Positions 7,701-19,805 of a stretch of DNA of 64,000 nucleotides are shown here, piece after piece. Location of the stretch: the NCBI GenBank assembly GCA_023055355.1, contig JALJCS010000035.1, positions 6,579,501-6,643,500 on the forward strand, given 5' to 3'. Positions within the stretch are counted from its first letter, which is position 1, and each line of letters opens with the position of its first letter. The DNA comes from Agelaius tricolor. Taxonomy: Eukaryota > Chordata > Aves > Passeriformes > Icteridae. The notes beneath the pieces were generated by a model that did no database searches, had not been told where the DNA came from, and saw only the letters and a program-made list of their open reading frames with translations. A program made the position numbers and the translations under genes.

Positions 7701-9476
7701 CATAGTGGCAATGCGTTTTGGTATGTGTAAAGTGACAAGAGTGGCAAAGGACGGAGATACGCAGCTCTAGGAAGGTAAGTGCCAGTCCCGGGCGTCTTTC
7801 GGCACAGGTGCTCTACGGAGCTCCCTGCGACCAGTACAAAGCTCTGTGCGCAAAAAAGCCGCTTCTTCGCCTCCGGGAGACGGAGACAGCGCATGCTGCT
7901 GAAAGGGGAAGAACCAAGCCTCACCACAGACCCGTGGTGTGGGCAGCTTTCCAACTGAGAGAAAACAGCACCTTACCACTGTCCTGCCTTTTCCACTCAC
8001 ATGCTATTGGAAAAGAAGGAGTTTTGGACAACTTACCTTTTGCTTTTTGCCAATCCGTCTGCAGAGGTCCGAGCAATTTTAGAACAGGATATGGGCGGTT
8101 TTGTGTACTGGCACAGTTTCTCCTTGCAAGATATAGTGGAAAAACATTTTGCTAAGTGTTAGGTGTCAAGAGAAGCAGAAGACGTACATACGGAGCTCTC
8201 CGAAACTAAGTGCCAGTCGTGGGCATCGTCCGGCACAAAGCGCCCTCTTGGAACGCGCTGCGACCGGCCCAATACTGTATGCGCGAAGAAGCCGCTTCTT
8301 CGCCTCCGGGAGACAGAGAGAGCGGCAGCTTCCCAACGGCGAACAACCAAGCCGCACCAAACCAGTATAGTGTGGGTAGCTTTCAAAGTGAGAGAAAACA
8401 GTACTTTAGCACTTTCTTGCCTTTTCAATTAACATTCTATTGGAAAAGAAGGCGTTTGGGACAACTATCTTCAGGTTTTTGCTAAAAAGCCTGCAGACCT
8501 CCTTGCACCATCTAGAGCAAGATTGGGGATGTTTTCTGTACTGGCACAGTTTCTCCTTGGAAGACATAGTGGCAATGCGTTTTGGTATGTGTAAAGTGAC
8601 AAGAGTGGCAAAGGACGGAGATACGCAGCTCTAGGAAGCAAAGTGCCGGTCCCGGGCGTCTTTCGGCACAAGGCGCTCTACGGAGCTCCCTGCGACCAGC
8701 ACAAAGCTCTGTGCGCAAAAAAGCCTCTTCTTCGCTTCCGGGAGACGGAGAGACAAGCAGGTTTCGAAAGACGAACAAAGAAGACGAACGACACCGGCAG
8801 CCTGTGGCCAGTATCCAAACTTACAGAGAACGAGTACTTTAGCGCTCTCCTGCCTTTCCTCTCACATGCTATTGGAAAAGAAGGCGTTTTGGACAACTAT
8901 TTGTGCTTCTTGCTAAACGCTCTGCAGACGTCCGTGAGACTTCTAGAAGAAGAGATGGGGTGTTTTCTGTACTGGCACAGTTTCTCCTTGCAAGATATAG
9001 TGGAAAAGCTTTTTGCTATGTGTTAGGTGACAAGAGAGGCAGAAGACGAAGATACGCAGCTCCATGAAGCTAAGTGCCGGTCCCGGTCGTCTTTTGGCAC
9101 AAGGCGCTCTCTGGAACGCACCGCGACCGGCCCAATACTGTATGCGCGAAGAAGCCGCTTCTTCCCCTCCGGGAGACAGAGAGAGCGGCAGCTTCCCAAC
9201 GGCGAACAACCAAGCCGCACCAGAGCAGTATAGTGTGGGTAGCATTCAAACTGAGAGACAACAGTACTTTACCACTCTCTTGGCTTTTGCATTCACATTC
9301 TACTGGAAAAGAAGGAGTTTTGGACAACTATTTGTGCTTCTTGCTAAACGCTCTGCAGACCTCCGTGAGACTTCTAGAAGAAGAGATGGGGTGTTTTCTG
9401 TACTGGCACAGTTTCTCCTTGCAGGATATAGTGGTGAAGCATTTTGCTGACTGTTAGGCGACAAGAGAGGAAGAAG
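4739..9476 (+). repeat. HOR copy 2, complete 11-mer, class II
   Basis: This is a complete unit at exactly 4738 bp from copy 1. Its class II markers, shared with copies 8, 10 and 15, are cttccgc and aaaaacattttg in A, and gctttc and ttgcaacatc in B. It also has cccgtgctgtg in D, shared with copies 8 and 10. Its I monomer has gtacata and gtactggc, unlike copies 1 and 7-12. Its J monomer reads cttacagag, shared only with copy 3. Confidence 0.97.
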
Positions 9477-11199
9477 ACGGAGATACAGAGCTCTCCGAAG
9501 CTAAGTGTTGGCCCCGGAACTCTTTTGGCACAAGGTGCTCTACGGAGCTGCCTGCGACTGGCACAAAGCTCTGTGCGCGAAGAAGCCGCTCTTCGCCTCC
9601 GGGAGACAGAGAGAGCGGCAGCTTCCCAACGGCGAACAACCAAGCCGCACCAGACCAGTATAGTGTGGGTAGCTTTCAAAGTGAGAGAAAACAGAACTTT
9701 ACCACTCTCCTGCCTTTTCCACTCACATGCTATTGGAAAAGAAGGCGTTTGGGACAACTATCTTCAGCTTTTTGCTAAACAGTCTGCAGACCTCCCTGCA
9801 ACTTCTAGGACAAGATTGGGGATGTTTTCTGTACTGGCACAGTTTCTCCTTGCAAGATATAGTGGAAAAGCATTTTGCTAAGTGTTAGGTGTCAAGAGAA
9901 GCAGAAGACGTAGATACGGAGCTCTCCGAAACTAAGTGCCAGTCGTGGGCATCGTCCGGCACAAAGCGCCCTCTTGGAACGCGCTGCGACCGGCCCAATA
10001 CTGTATGCGCGAAGAAGCCGCTTCTTCGCCTCCGGGAGACAGAGAGAGCGGCAGCTTCCCAACGGCGAACAACCAAGCCGCACCAAACCAGTATAGTGTG
10101 GGTAGCATTCAAAGTGAGAGAAAACAGTACTTTAGCACTTTCTTGCCTTTTCAATTAACATTCTATTGGAAAAGAAGGCGTTTAAGACAACTATCTTCAG
10201 GTTTTTGCTAAAAAGCCTGCAGACCTCCTTGCACCATCTAGAGCAAGATTGGGGATGTTTTCTGTACTGGCACAGTTTCTCCTTGCAAGATATAGTGGAA
10301 AAGCTTTTTGCTATGTGTTAGGTGACAAGAGAGGCAGAAGACGAAGATACGCAGCTGTATGAAGTGAAGAGCCGGTCTGGCGTCTTTTGACACAAGGCGC
10401 TCTCTGGAACGCACCGCAACCGGCCAAAGACTGTATGCGCGAAGAAGCCGCTTTTTCGCCTGCAGGAGACAGAGAGAGCGGCAGCTTCCCAACGGCGAAC
10501 AACCAAGCCGCACCAGAGCAGTATAGTGTGGGTAGCATTCAAACTGAGAGACAACAGTATTTTACCACTCTCTTGGCTTTTGCATTCACATTCTACAGGA
10601 AAAGAAGGAGTTTTGGACAACTATTTGTGCTTCTTGCTAAACGCTCTGCAGACGTCCGTGAGACTTCTAGAAGAAGAGATGGGGTGTTTTCTGTACTGGT
10701 ACCGTTTCTCCTTGGAAGACATAGTGGAAATGCTTTTTGCTATGTGTAAAGTGACAGGAGTGGCAAAGGACGGAGATACGCAGCTCTAGGAAGGTAAGTG
10801 CCAGTCCCGGGCGTCTTTCGGCACAGGTGCTCTACGGAGCTCCCTGCGACCAGCACAAAGCTCTGTGCGCAACAAAGCCGCTTCTTCGCCTCCGGGAGAC
10901 CGAGAGAGCGGATGCTGCTGAAAGCGGAAGAACCAAGCCTCACTACACACCCGTGGTGTGGGTAGCTTTCCAACTGAGAGAAAACAGCACCTTACCACTC
11001 TCCTGCCTTTTCCACTCACATGCTATTGAAAGGGAGGCGTTTTGGACAACTAATCTTTTGCTTTTTGCCAATCCGTCTGCAGAGGTCCGAGCAATTTTAG
11101 AACAGGATATGGGCGGTTTTGTGTACTGGCACAGTTTCTCCTTGCAAGATATAGTGGAAAAGCATTTTGCTGACTGTTAGGCGACAAGAGAGGAAGAAG

Positions 11200-11628
11200 A
11201 CGGAGATACGGAGCTCTCTGGAGCTAAGTGCCGGTCCCGGGCATCTTTCGGCACAAGCCGCTCTGCGGCGATCGCTGCGACGGGGCAAATGCTCTCTGCG
11301 CAAAGGAGCCGTTTCGTCGCCTCCGGGAGACAGAAATAGCGGCAGGCTTCAAAAGGCGAAGAATCAAGCGCACCACACCGCTAGAGTGTGCGTAAGTTTC
11401 AAACTGATAGAAAACAGTACTTTACCACTCTCTTGGCTTGCCACTCATAATTTTTTCTAAAAGAAGGAGTTTTGGACAACTATCTTTTGCTTCTTGCGGA
11501 ACACTCTGCAGACCTCCGTGCGACTTCTAGAAGAGGATTGGGACGGATTTCTGTATTTCCACAGTTTCTCCTTAAAATTTTTGTGGAAAAGCATTTTGCG
11601 GAGTGTTAGGCGACAACAGAGGCAGAAG
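11200..11628 (+). repeat. E/F hybrid monomer (one-monomer deletion)
   Basis: The head is E (gcgatcgc patch, caccacacc at 11371-11379). The end is F (agtacttt from about 11416, then cgtgcgacttctagaagagg and ttgcggag). The switch lies between about 11375 and 11417. The product is 429 bp, exactly one E/F length, so 429 bp were lost in register. Confidence 0.93.
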
Positions 11629-12059
11629 ACGGAGATACGGAGCTCTGCGAAGCTATGTACCGCTCCCGGGCATCTTTTGGCACAAGGTGCTCTACGGAGC
11701 TGCCTGCGACCGGCACAAAGCTCTGTGCGCGAAGAAGCCGCTCTTCGCCTGCAGGAGACAGAGAGAGAGGCAGCTTCCCAAAGGCGAACAACCAAGCCGC
11801 ACCAGACCAGTATAGTGTGGGTAGCTTTCAAAGTGAGAGAAAACAGTACTTTAGCACTTTCTTGCCTTTTCAATTAACATTCTATTGGAAAAGAAGGCGT
11901 TTGGGACAACTATCTTCAGGTTTTTGCTAAAAAGCCTGCAGACCTCCTTGCACCATCTAGAGCAAGATTGGGGATGTTTTCTGTACTGGCACAGTTTCTC
12001 CTTGGAAGACATAGTGGCAATGCGTTTTGGTATGTGTAAAGTGACAAGAGTGGCAAAGG
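11629..12059 (+). repeat. G/I hybrid monomer (two-monomer deletion), copy 3
   Basis: The front is G (gctatgtacc, cctgcagg, cccaaagg, accagacc). From caattaac at about 11871 it is I (cttcaggtttttgc, ttgcaccatctagagc). The switch lies between about 11806 and 11875. H and one G/I equivalent, 864 bp in all, are missing, and J follows. Confidence 0.93.
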
Positions 12060-15000
12060 ACGGAGATACGCAGCTCTAGGAAGCAAAGTGCCGGTCCCGG
12101 GCGTCTTTCGGCACAAGGCGCTCTACGGAGCTCCCTGCGACCAGCACAAAGCTCTGTGCGCAAAAAAGCCTCTTCTTCGCTTCCGGGAGACGGAGAGACA
12201 AGCAGGTTTCGAAAGACGAACAAAGAAGACGAACGACACCGGCAGCCTGTGGCCAGTATCCAAACTTACAGAGAACGAGTACTTTAGCGCTCTCCTGCCT
12301 TTCCTCTCACATGCTATTGGAAAAGAAGGCGTTTTGGACAACTATTTGTGCTTCTTGCTAAACGCTCTGCAGACGTCCGTGAGACTTCTAGAAGAAGAGA
12401 TGGGGTGTTTTCTGTACTGGCACAGTTTCTCCTTGCAAGATATAGTGGAAAAGCTTTTTGCTATGTGTTAGGTGACAAGAGAGGCAGAAGACGAAGATAC
12501 GCAGCTCCATGAAGCTAAGTGCCGGTCCCGGTCGTCTTTTGGCACAAGGCGCTCTCTGGAACGCACCGCGACCGGCCCAATACTGTATGCGCGAAGAAGC
12601 CGCTTCTTCCCCTCCGGGAGACAGAGAGAGCGGCAGCTTCCCAACGGCGAACAACCAAGCCGCACCAGAGCAGTATAGTGTGGGTAGCATTCAAACTGAG
12701 AGACAACAGTACTTTACCACTCTCTTGGCTTTTGCATTCACATTCTACTGGAAAAGAAGGAGTTTTGGACAACTATTTGTGCTTCTTGCTAAACGCTCTG
12801 CAGACCTCCGTGAGACTTCTAGAAGAAGAGATGGGGTGTTTTCTGTACTGGCACAGTTTCTCCTTGCAGGATATAGTGGTGAAGCATTTTGCTGACTGTT
12901 AGGCGACAAGAGAGGAAGAAGACGGAGATACAGAGCTCTCCGAAGCTAAGTGTTGGCCCCGGAACTCTTTTGGCACAAGGTGCTCTACGGAGCTGCCTGC
13001 GACTGGCACAAAGCTCTGTGCGCGAAGAAGCCGCTCTTCGCCTCCGGGAGACAGAGAGAGCGGCAGCTTCCCAACGGCGAACAACCAAGCCGCACCAGAC
13101 CAGTATAGTGTGGGTAGCTTTCAAAGTGAGAGAAAACAGAACTTTACCACTCTCCTGCCTTTTCCACTCACATGCTATTGGAAAAGAAGGCGTTTGGGAC
13201 AACTATCTTCCGCTTTTTGCTAAACAGTCTGCAGACCTCCCTGCAACTTCTAGGACAAGATTGGGGATGTTTTCTGTACTGGCACAGTTTCTCCTTGCAA
13301 GATATAGTGGAAAAGCATTTTGCTAAGTGTTAGGTGTCAAGAGAAGCAGAAGACGTAGATACGGAGCTCTCCGAAACTAAGTGCCAGTCGTGGGCATCGT
13401 CCGGCACAAAGCGCCCTCTTGGAACGCGCTGCGACCGGCCCAATACTGTATGCGCGAAGAAGCCGCTTCTTCGCCTCCGGGAGACAGAGAGAGCGGCAGC
13501 TTCCCAACGGCGAACAACCAAGCCGCACCAAACCAGTATAGTGTGGGTAGCTTTCAAAGTGAGAGAAAACAGTACTTTAGCACTTTCTTGCCTTTTCAAT
13601 TAACATTCTATTGGAAAAGAAGGCGTTTAAGACAACTATCTTCAGGTTTTTGCTAAAAAGCCTGCAGACCTCCTTGCAACATCTAGAGCAAGATTGGGGA
13701 TGTTTTCTGTACTGGCACAGTTTCTCCTTGCAAGATATAGTGGAAAAGCTTTTTGCTATGTGTTAGGTGACAAGAGAGGCAGAAGACGAAGATACGCAGC
13801 TGTATGAAGTGAAGAGCCGGTCTGGCGTCTTTTGACACAAGGCGCTCTCTGGAACGCACCGCAACCGGCCAAAGACTGTATGCGCGAAGAAGCCGCTTTT
13901 TCGCCTGCAGGAGACAGAGAGAGCGGCAGCTTCCCAACGGCGAACAACCAAGCCGCACCAGAGCAGTATAGTGTGGGTAGCATTCAAACTGAGAGACAAC
14001 AGTATTTTACCACTCTCTTGGCTTTTGCATTCACATTCTACAGGAAAAGAAGGAGTTTTGGACAACTATTTGTGCTTCTTGCTAAACGCTCTGCAGACGT
14101 CCGTGAGACTTCTAGAAGAAGAGATGGGGTGTTTTCTGTACTGGTACCGTTTCTCCTTGGAAGACATAGTGGAAATGCTTTTTGCTATGTGTAAAGTGAC
14201 AGGAGTGGCAAAGGACGGAGATACGCAGCTCTAGGAAGGTAAGTGCCAGTCCCGGGCGTCTTTCGGCACAGGTGCTCTACGGAGCTCCCTGCGACCAGCA
14301 CAAAGCTCTGTGCGCAACAAAGCCGCTTCTTCGCCTCCGGGAGACCGAGAGAGCGGATGCTGCTGAAAGCGGAAGAACCAAGCCTCACTACACACCCGTG
14401 GTGTGGGTAGCTTTCCAACTGAGAGAAAACAGCACCTTACCACTCTCCTGCCTTTTCCACTCACATGCTATTGAAAGGGAGGCGTTTTGGACAACTAATC
14501 TTTTGCTTTTTGCCAATCCGTCTGCAGAGGTCCGAGCAATTTTAGAACAGGATATGGGCGGTTTTGTGTACTGGCACAGTTTCTCCTTGCAAGATATAGT
14601 GGAAAAGCATTTTGCTGACTGTTAGGCGACAAGAGAGGAAGAAGACGGAGATACGGAGCTCTCTGGAGCTAAGTGCCGGTCCCGGGCATCTTTCGGCACA
14701 AGCCGCTCTGCGGCGATCGCTGCGACGGGGCAAATGCTCTCTGCGCAAAGGAGCCGTTTCGTCGCCTCCGGGAGACAGAAATAGCGGCAGGCTTCAAAAG
14801 GCGAAGAATCAAGCGCACCACACCGCTAGAGTGTGCGTAAGTTTCAAACTGATAGAAAACAGTGCCTTACCACTCTCTTGGCTTGCCACTCATAATTTTT
14901 TCTAAAAGAAGGAGTTTTGGACAACTATCTTTTGCTTCTTGCGGAACACTCTGCAGACCTCCGGGCGACTTCTAGAAGAAGATTGGGAAGGATTTCTGTA

Positions 15001-15073
15001 TTTCCACAGTTTCTCCTTAAAATTTTTGAGGAAAAGCATTTTGCTGAGTGTTAGGCGACAACAGAGGCAGAAG

Positions 15074-15502
15074 AAGGAAATACGGAACTCTGCGAAGCTA
15101 TGTACCGCTCCCGGGCATCTGTGGGCACAAGCCGCTCTCTGGAACACAGCGCGACCGGCCAAATGATGTATGCGCAAAGAAGCTGCTTCTTTGCCTCTGG
15201 GAGACAGAGAGGGCGGCAGGCTTCAAAAGGCGAAGAATCAAGCGCAGCACACCGCTAGAGTGTGCGTAAGTTTCAAACTGATAGAAAACAGTACTTTACC
15301 ACTCTCTTGGCTTGCCACTCATAATTTTTTCTAAAAGAAGGAGTTTTGGACAACTATCTTTTGCTTCTTGCGGAACACTCTGCAGACCTCCGGGCGACTT
15401 CTAGAAGAAGATTGGGAAGGATTTCTGTATTTCCACAGTTTCTCCTTAAAATTTTTGAGGAAAAGCATTTTGCGGAGTGTTAGGCGACAACAGAGGCAGA
15501 AG
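15074..15502 (+). repeat. F/E/F mosaic monomer (start of F duplication)
   Basis: The head and middle are F (gcgcagcac, agtacttt). From about 15393 the sequence is E (cgggcgacttctagaagaag, tttttgagg). At 15474 it returns to F (ttgcggag). A normal F follows. An F-to-E switch is the product expected from the reciprocal of the exchange that made the E/F hybrid in copy 3. Confidence 0.88.
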
Positions 15503-15931
15503 AAGGAAATACGGAACTCTGCGAAGCTATGTACCGCTCCCGGGCATCTGTGGGCACAAGCCGCTCTCTGGAACACAGCGCGACCGGCCAAATGATGTAT
15601 GCGCAAAGAAGCTGCTTCTTTGCCTCTGGGAGACAGAGAGGGCGGCAGGCTTCAAAAGGCGAAGAATCAAGCGCAGCACACCGCTAGAGTGTGCGTAAGT
15701 TTCAAACTGATAGAAAACAGTACTTTACCACTCTCTTGGCTTGCCACTCATAATTTTTTCTAAAAGAAGGAGTTTTGGACAACTATCTTTTGCTTCTTGC
15801 GGAACACTCTGCAGACCTCCGTGCGACTTCTAGAAGAGGATTGGGACGGATTTCTGTATTTCCACAGTTTCTCCTTAAAATTTTTGTGGAAAAGCATTTT
15901 GCGGAGTGTTAGGCGACAACAGAGGCAGAAG
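15503..15931 (+). repeat. Additional F monomer
   Basis: This is a second complete F with an F tail (cgtgcgacttctagaagagg, tttttgtggaaaagc). It is preceded by the F/E/F mosaic and is the only place in the window with two F heads in a row. It carries the intact F-type dyad. Confidence 0.93.
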
Positions 15932-16362
15932 ACGGAGATACGGAGCTCTGCGAAGCTATGTACCGCTCCCGGGCATCTTTTGGCACAAGGTGCTCTACGG
16001 AGCTGCCTGCGACCGGCACAAAGCTCTGTGCGCGAAGAAGCCGCTCTTCGCCTCCGGGAGACAGAGAGAGCGGCAGCTTCCCAACGGCGAACAACCAAGC
16101 CGCACCAGACCAGTATAGTGTGGGTAGCTTTCAAAGTGAGAGAAAACAGAACTTTACCACTCTCCTGCCTTTTCCACTCACATGCTATTGGAAAAGAAGG
16201 CGTTTGGGACAACTATCTTCCGCTTTTTGCTAAACAGTCTGCAGACCTCCCTGCAACTTCTAGGACAAGATTGGGGATGTTTTCTGTACTGGCACAGTTT
16301 CTCCTTGCAAGATATAGTGGAAAAGCATTTTGCTAAGTGTTAGGTGTCAAGAGAAGCAGAAG
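15932..16362 (+). repeat. G/A hybrid monomer (four-monomer deletion)
   Basis: The front is G (gctatgtaccgctccc, gcgaccggcac up to about 16014). From 16054 it is A (cctccgggag instead of cctgcagg, then cagaactttacc, cttccgc and the A tail). The switch lies between about 16014 and 16054. H, I, J and K are skipped and B follows directly. Confidence 0.93.
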
Positions 16363-17654
16363 ACGTAGATACGGAGCTCTCCGAAACTAAGTGCCAGTCG
16401 TGGGCATCGTCCGGCACAAAGCGCCCTCTTGGAACGCGCTGCGACCGGCCCAATACTGTATGCGCGAAGAAGCCGCTTCTTCGCCTCCGGGAGACAGAGA
16501 GAGCGGCAGCTTCCCAACGGCGAACAACCAAGCCGCACCAAACCAGTATAGTGTGGGTAGCTTTCAAAGTGAGAGAAAACAGTACTTTAGCACTTTCTTG
16601 CCTTTTCAATTAACATTCTATTGGAAAAGAAGGCGTTTAAGACAACTATCTTCAGGTTTTTGCTAAAAAGCCTGCAGACCTCCTTGCACCATCTAGAGCA
16701 AGATTGGGGATGTTTTCTGTACTGGCACAGTTTCTCCTTGCAAGATATAGTGGAAAAGCTTTTTGCTATGTGTTAGGTGACAAGAGAGGCAGAAGACGAA
16801 GATACGCAGCTGTATGAAGTGAAGAGCCGGTCTGGCGTCTTTTGACACAAGGCGCTCTCTGGAACGCACCGCAACCGGCCAAAGACTGTATGCGCGAAGA
16901 AGCCGCTTTTTCGCCTGCAGGAGACAGAGAGAGCGGCAGCTTCCCAACGGCGAACAACCAAGCCGCACCAGAGCAGTATAGTGTGGGTAGCATTCAAACT
17001 GAGAGACAACAGTATTTTACCACTCTCTTGGCTTTTGCATTCACATTCTACAGGAAAAGAAGGAGTTTTGGACAACTATTTGTGCTTCTTGCTAAACGCT
17101 CTGCAGACGTCCGTGAGACTTCTAGAAGAAGAGATGGGGTGTTTTCTGTACTGGTACCGTTTCTCCTTGGAAGACATAGTGGAAATGCTTTTTGCTATGT
17201 GTAAAGTGACAGGAGTGGCAAAGGACGGAGATACGCAGCTCTAGGAAGGTAAGTGCCAGTCCCGGGCGTCTTTCGGCACAGGTGCTCTACGGAGCTCCCT
17301 GCGACCAGCACAAAGCTCTGTGCGCAACAAAGCCGCTTCTTCGCCTCCGGGAGACCGAGAGAGCGGATGCTGCTGAAAGCGGAAGAACCAAGCCTCACTA
17401 CACACCCGTGGTGTGGGTAGCTTTCCAACTGAGAGAAAACAGCACCTTACCACTCTCCTGCCTTTTCCACTCACATGCTATTGAAAGGGAGGCGTTTTGG
17501 ACAACTAATCTTTTGCTTTTTGCCAATCCGTCTGCAGAGGTCCGAGCAATTTTAGAACAGGATATGGGCGGTTTTGTGTACTGGCACAGTTTCTCCTTGC
17601 AAGATATAGTGGAAAAGCATTTTGCTGACTGTTAGGCGACAAGAGAGGAAGAAG

Positions 17655-18083
17655 ACGGAGATACGGAGCTCTCTGGAGCTAAGTGCCGGTCCCGGGCATC
17701 TTTCGGCACAAGCCGCTCTGCGGCGATCGCTGCGACGGGGCAAATGCTCTCTGCGCAAAGGAGCCGTTTCGTCGCCTCCGGGAGACAGAAATAGCGGCAG
17801 GCTTCAAAAGGCGAAGAATCAAGCGCAGCACACCGCTAGAGTGTGCGTAAGTTTCAAACTGATAGAAAACAGTACTTTACCACTCTCTTGGCTTGCCACT
17901 CATAATTTTTTCTAAAAGAAGGAGTTTTGGACAACTATCTTTTGCTTCTTGCGGAACACTCTGCAGACCTCCGGGCGACTTCTAGAAGAAGATTGGGAAG
18001 GATTTCTGTATTTCCACAGTTTCTCCTTAAAATTTTTGAGGAAAAGCATTTTGCTGAGTGTTAGGCGACAACAGAGGCAGAAG
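17655..18083 (+). repeat. E monomer with F-type patch
   Basis: This E has gcgcagcacacc and agtacttt (about 17824-17878), both F-type, between a normal E head and a normal E tail. Monomer number is unchanged. The simplest reading is a short gene-conversion tract from F; a double exchange is also possible. Confidence 0.75.
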
Positions 18084-18512
18084 AAGGAAATACGGAACTC
18101 TGCGAAGCTATGTACCGCTCCCGGGCATCTGTGGGCACAAGCCGCTCTCTGGAACACAGCGCGACCGGCCAAATGATGTATGCGCAAAGAAGCTGCTTCT
18201 TTGCCTCTGGGAGACAGAGAGGGCGGCAGGCTTCAAAAGGCGAAGAATCAAGCGCAGCACACCGCTAGAGTGTGCGTAAGTTTCAAACTGATAGAAAACA
18301 GTACTTTACCACTCTCTTGGCTTGCCACTCATAATTTTTTCTAAAAGAAGGAGTTTTGGACAACTATCTTTTGCTTCTTGCGGAACACTCTGCAGACCTC
18401 CGTGCGACTTCTAGAAGAGGATTGGGACGGATTTCTGTATTTCCACAGTTTCTCCTTAAAATTTTTGTGGAAAAGCATTTTGCGGAGTGTTAGGCGACAA
18501 CAGAGGCAGAAG

Positions 18513-18943
18513 ACGGAGATACGGAGCTCTGCGAAGCTATGTACCGCTCCCGGGCATCTTTTGGCACAAGGTGCTCTACGGAGCTGCCTGCGACCGGCAC
18601 AAAGCTCTGTGCGCGAAGAAGCCGCTCTTCGCCTGCAGGAGACAGAGAGAGAGGCAGCTTCCCAAAGGCGAACAACCAAGCCGCACCAGACCAGTATAGT
18701 GTGGGTAGCATTCAAAGTGAGAGAAAACAGTACTTTAGCACTTTCTTGCCTTTTCAATTAACATTCTATTGGAAAAGAAGGCGTTTGGGACAACTATCTT
18801 CAGGTTTTTGCTAAAAAGCCTGCAGACCTCCTTGCACCATCTAGAGCAAGATTGGGGATGTTTTCTGTACTGGCACAGTTTCTCCTTGGAAGACATAGTG
18901 GCAATGCGTTTTGGTATGTGTAAAGTGACAAGAGTGGCAAAGG
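18513..18943 (+). repeat. G/I hybrid monomer (two-monomer deletion), copy 5
   Basis: This has the same type of join as in copy 3: a G front (cctgcagg, cccaaagg, accagacc) and an I end (caattaac, cttcaggt). Here the gcattc string at about 18709 is already I-type, which places the switch at about 18690-18710. In copy 3 the string is gctttc. Confidence 0.93.
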
Positions 18944-19805
18944 ACGGAGATACGCAGCTCTAGGAAGCAAAGTGCCGGTCCCGGGCGTCTTTCGGCACAA
19001 GGCGCTCTACGGAGCTCCCTGCGACCAGCACAAAGCTCTGTGCGCAAAAAAGCCTCTTCTTCGCTTCCGGGAGACGGAGAGACAAGCAGGTTTCGAAAGA
19101 CGAACAAAGAAGACGAACGACACCGGCAGCCTGTGGCCAGTATCCAAACTTAAAGAGAACGAGTACTTTAGCGCTCTCCTGCCTTTCCTCTCACATGCTA
19201 TTGGAAAAGAAGGCGTTTTGGACAACTATTTGTGCTTCTTGCTAAACGCTCTGCAGACGTCCGTGAGACTTCTAGAAGAAGAGATGGGGTGTTTTCTGTA
19301 CTGGCACAGTTTCTCCTTGCAAGATATAGTGGAAAAGCTTTTTGCTATGTGTTAGGTGACAAGAGAGGCAGAAGACGAAGATACGCAGCTCCATGAAGCT
19401 AAGTGCCGGTCCCGGTCGTCTTTTGGCACAAGGCGCTCTCTGGAACGCACCGCGACCGGCCCAATACTGTATGCGCGAAGAAGCCGCTTCTTCCCCTCCG
19501 GGAGACAGAGAGAGCGGCAGCTTCCCAACGGCGAACAACCAAGCCGCACCAGAGCAGTATAGTGTGGGTAGCATTCAAACTGAGAGACAACAGTACTTTA
19601 CCACTCTCTTGGCTTTTGCATTCACATTCTACTGGAAAAGAAGGAGTTTTGGACAACTATTTGTGCTTCTTGCTAAACGCTCTGCAGACCTCCGTGAGAC
19701 TTCTAGAAGAAGAGATGGGGTGTTTTCTGTACTGGCACAGTTTCTCCTTGCAGGATATAGTGGTGAAGCATTTTGCTGACTGTTAGGCGACAAGAGAGGA
19801 AGAAG

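Larger units (their letters stand above)
9477..12921 (+). repeat. HOR copy 3, deleted 8-mer
   Basis: The order is A, B, C, D, an E/F hybrid (11200-11628), a G/I hybrid (11629-12059), J (12060) and K (12491). The unit is 3445 bp, which is 4738 minus 429 (one E/F monomer) minus 864 (two monomers between G and I). Both losses occurred by in-register joining, so monomer length and phase are preserved at the junctions. J has the cttacagag variant of copy 2, which suggests a shared origin. Confidence 0.95.
12922..15931 (+). repeat. HOR copy 4, 7-mer with duplicated F
   Basis: The order is A (12922), B (13353), C (13786), D (14215), E (14645), an F/E/F mosaic (15074) and a second F (15503). It then joins a G/A hybrid at 15932, so H, I, J and K are missing. 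A has cttccgc and B has gctttc and ttgcaacatc, as in class II, but the A tail keeps aaaagcattttg. The E tail reads aatttttgagg, shared with copies 5, 6 and 14. Confidence 0.95.
15932..19805 (+). repeat. HOR copy 5, 9-mer starting with G/A hybrid
   Basis: The order is G/A (15932), B (16363), C (16796), D (17225), E (17655), F (18084), G/I (18513), J (18944) and K (19375), for 3874 bp. The G/A hybrid replaces A. The G/I hybrid removes the same 864 bp (H and one G/I equivalent) as in copy 3. E carries two bases typical of F (gcgcagcac and agtacttt), which suggests a conversion patch. Confidence 0.95.
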
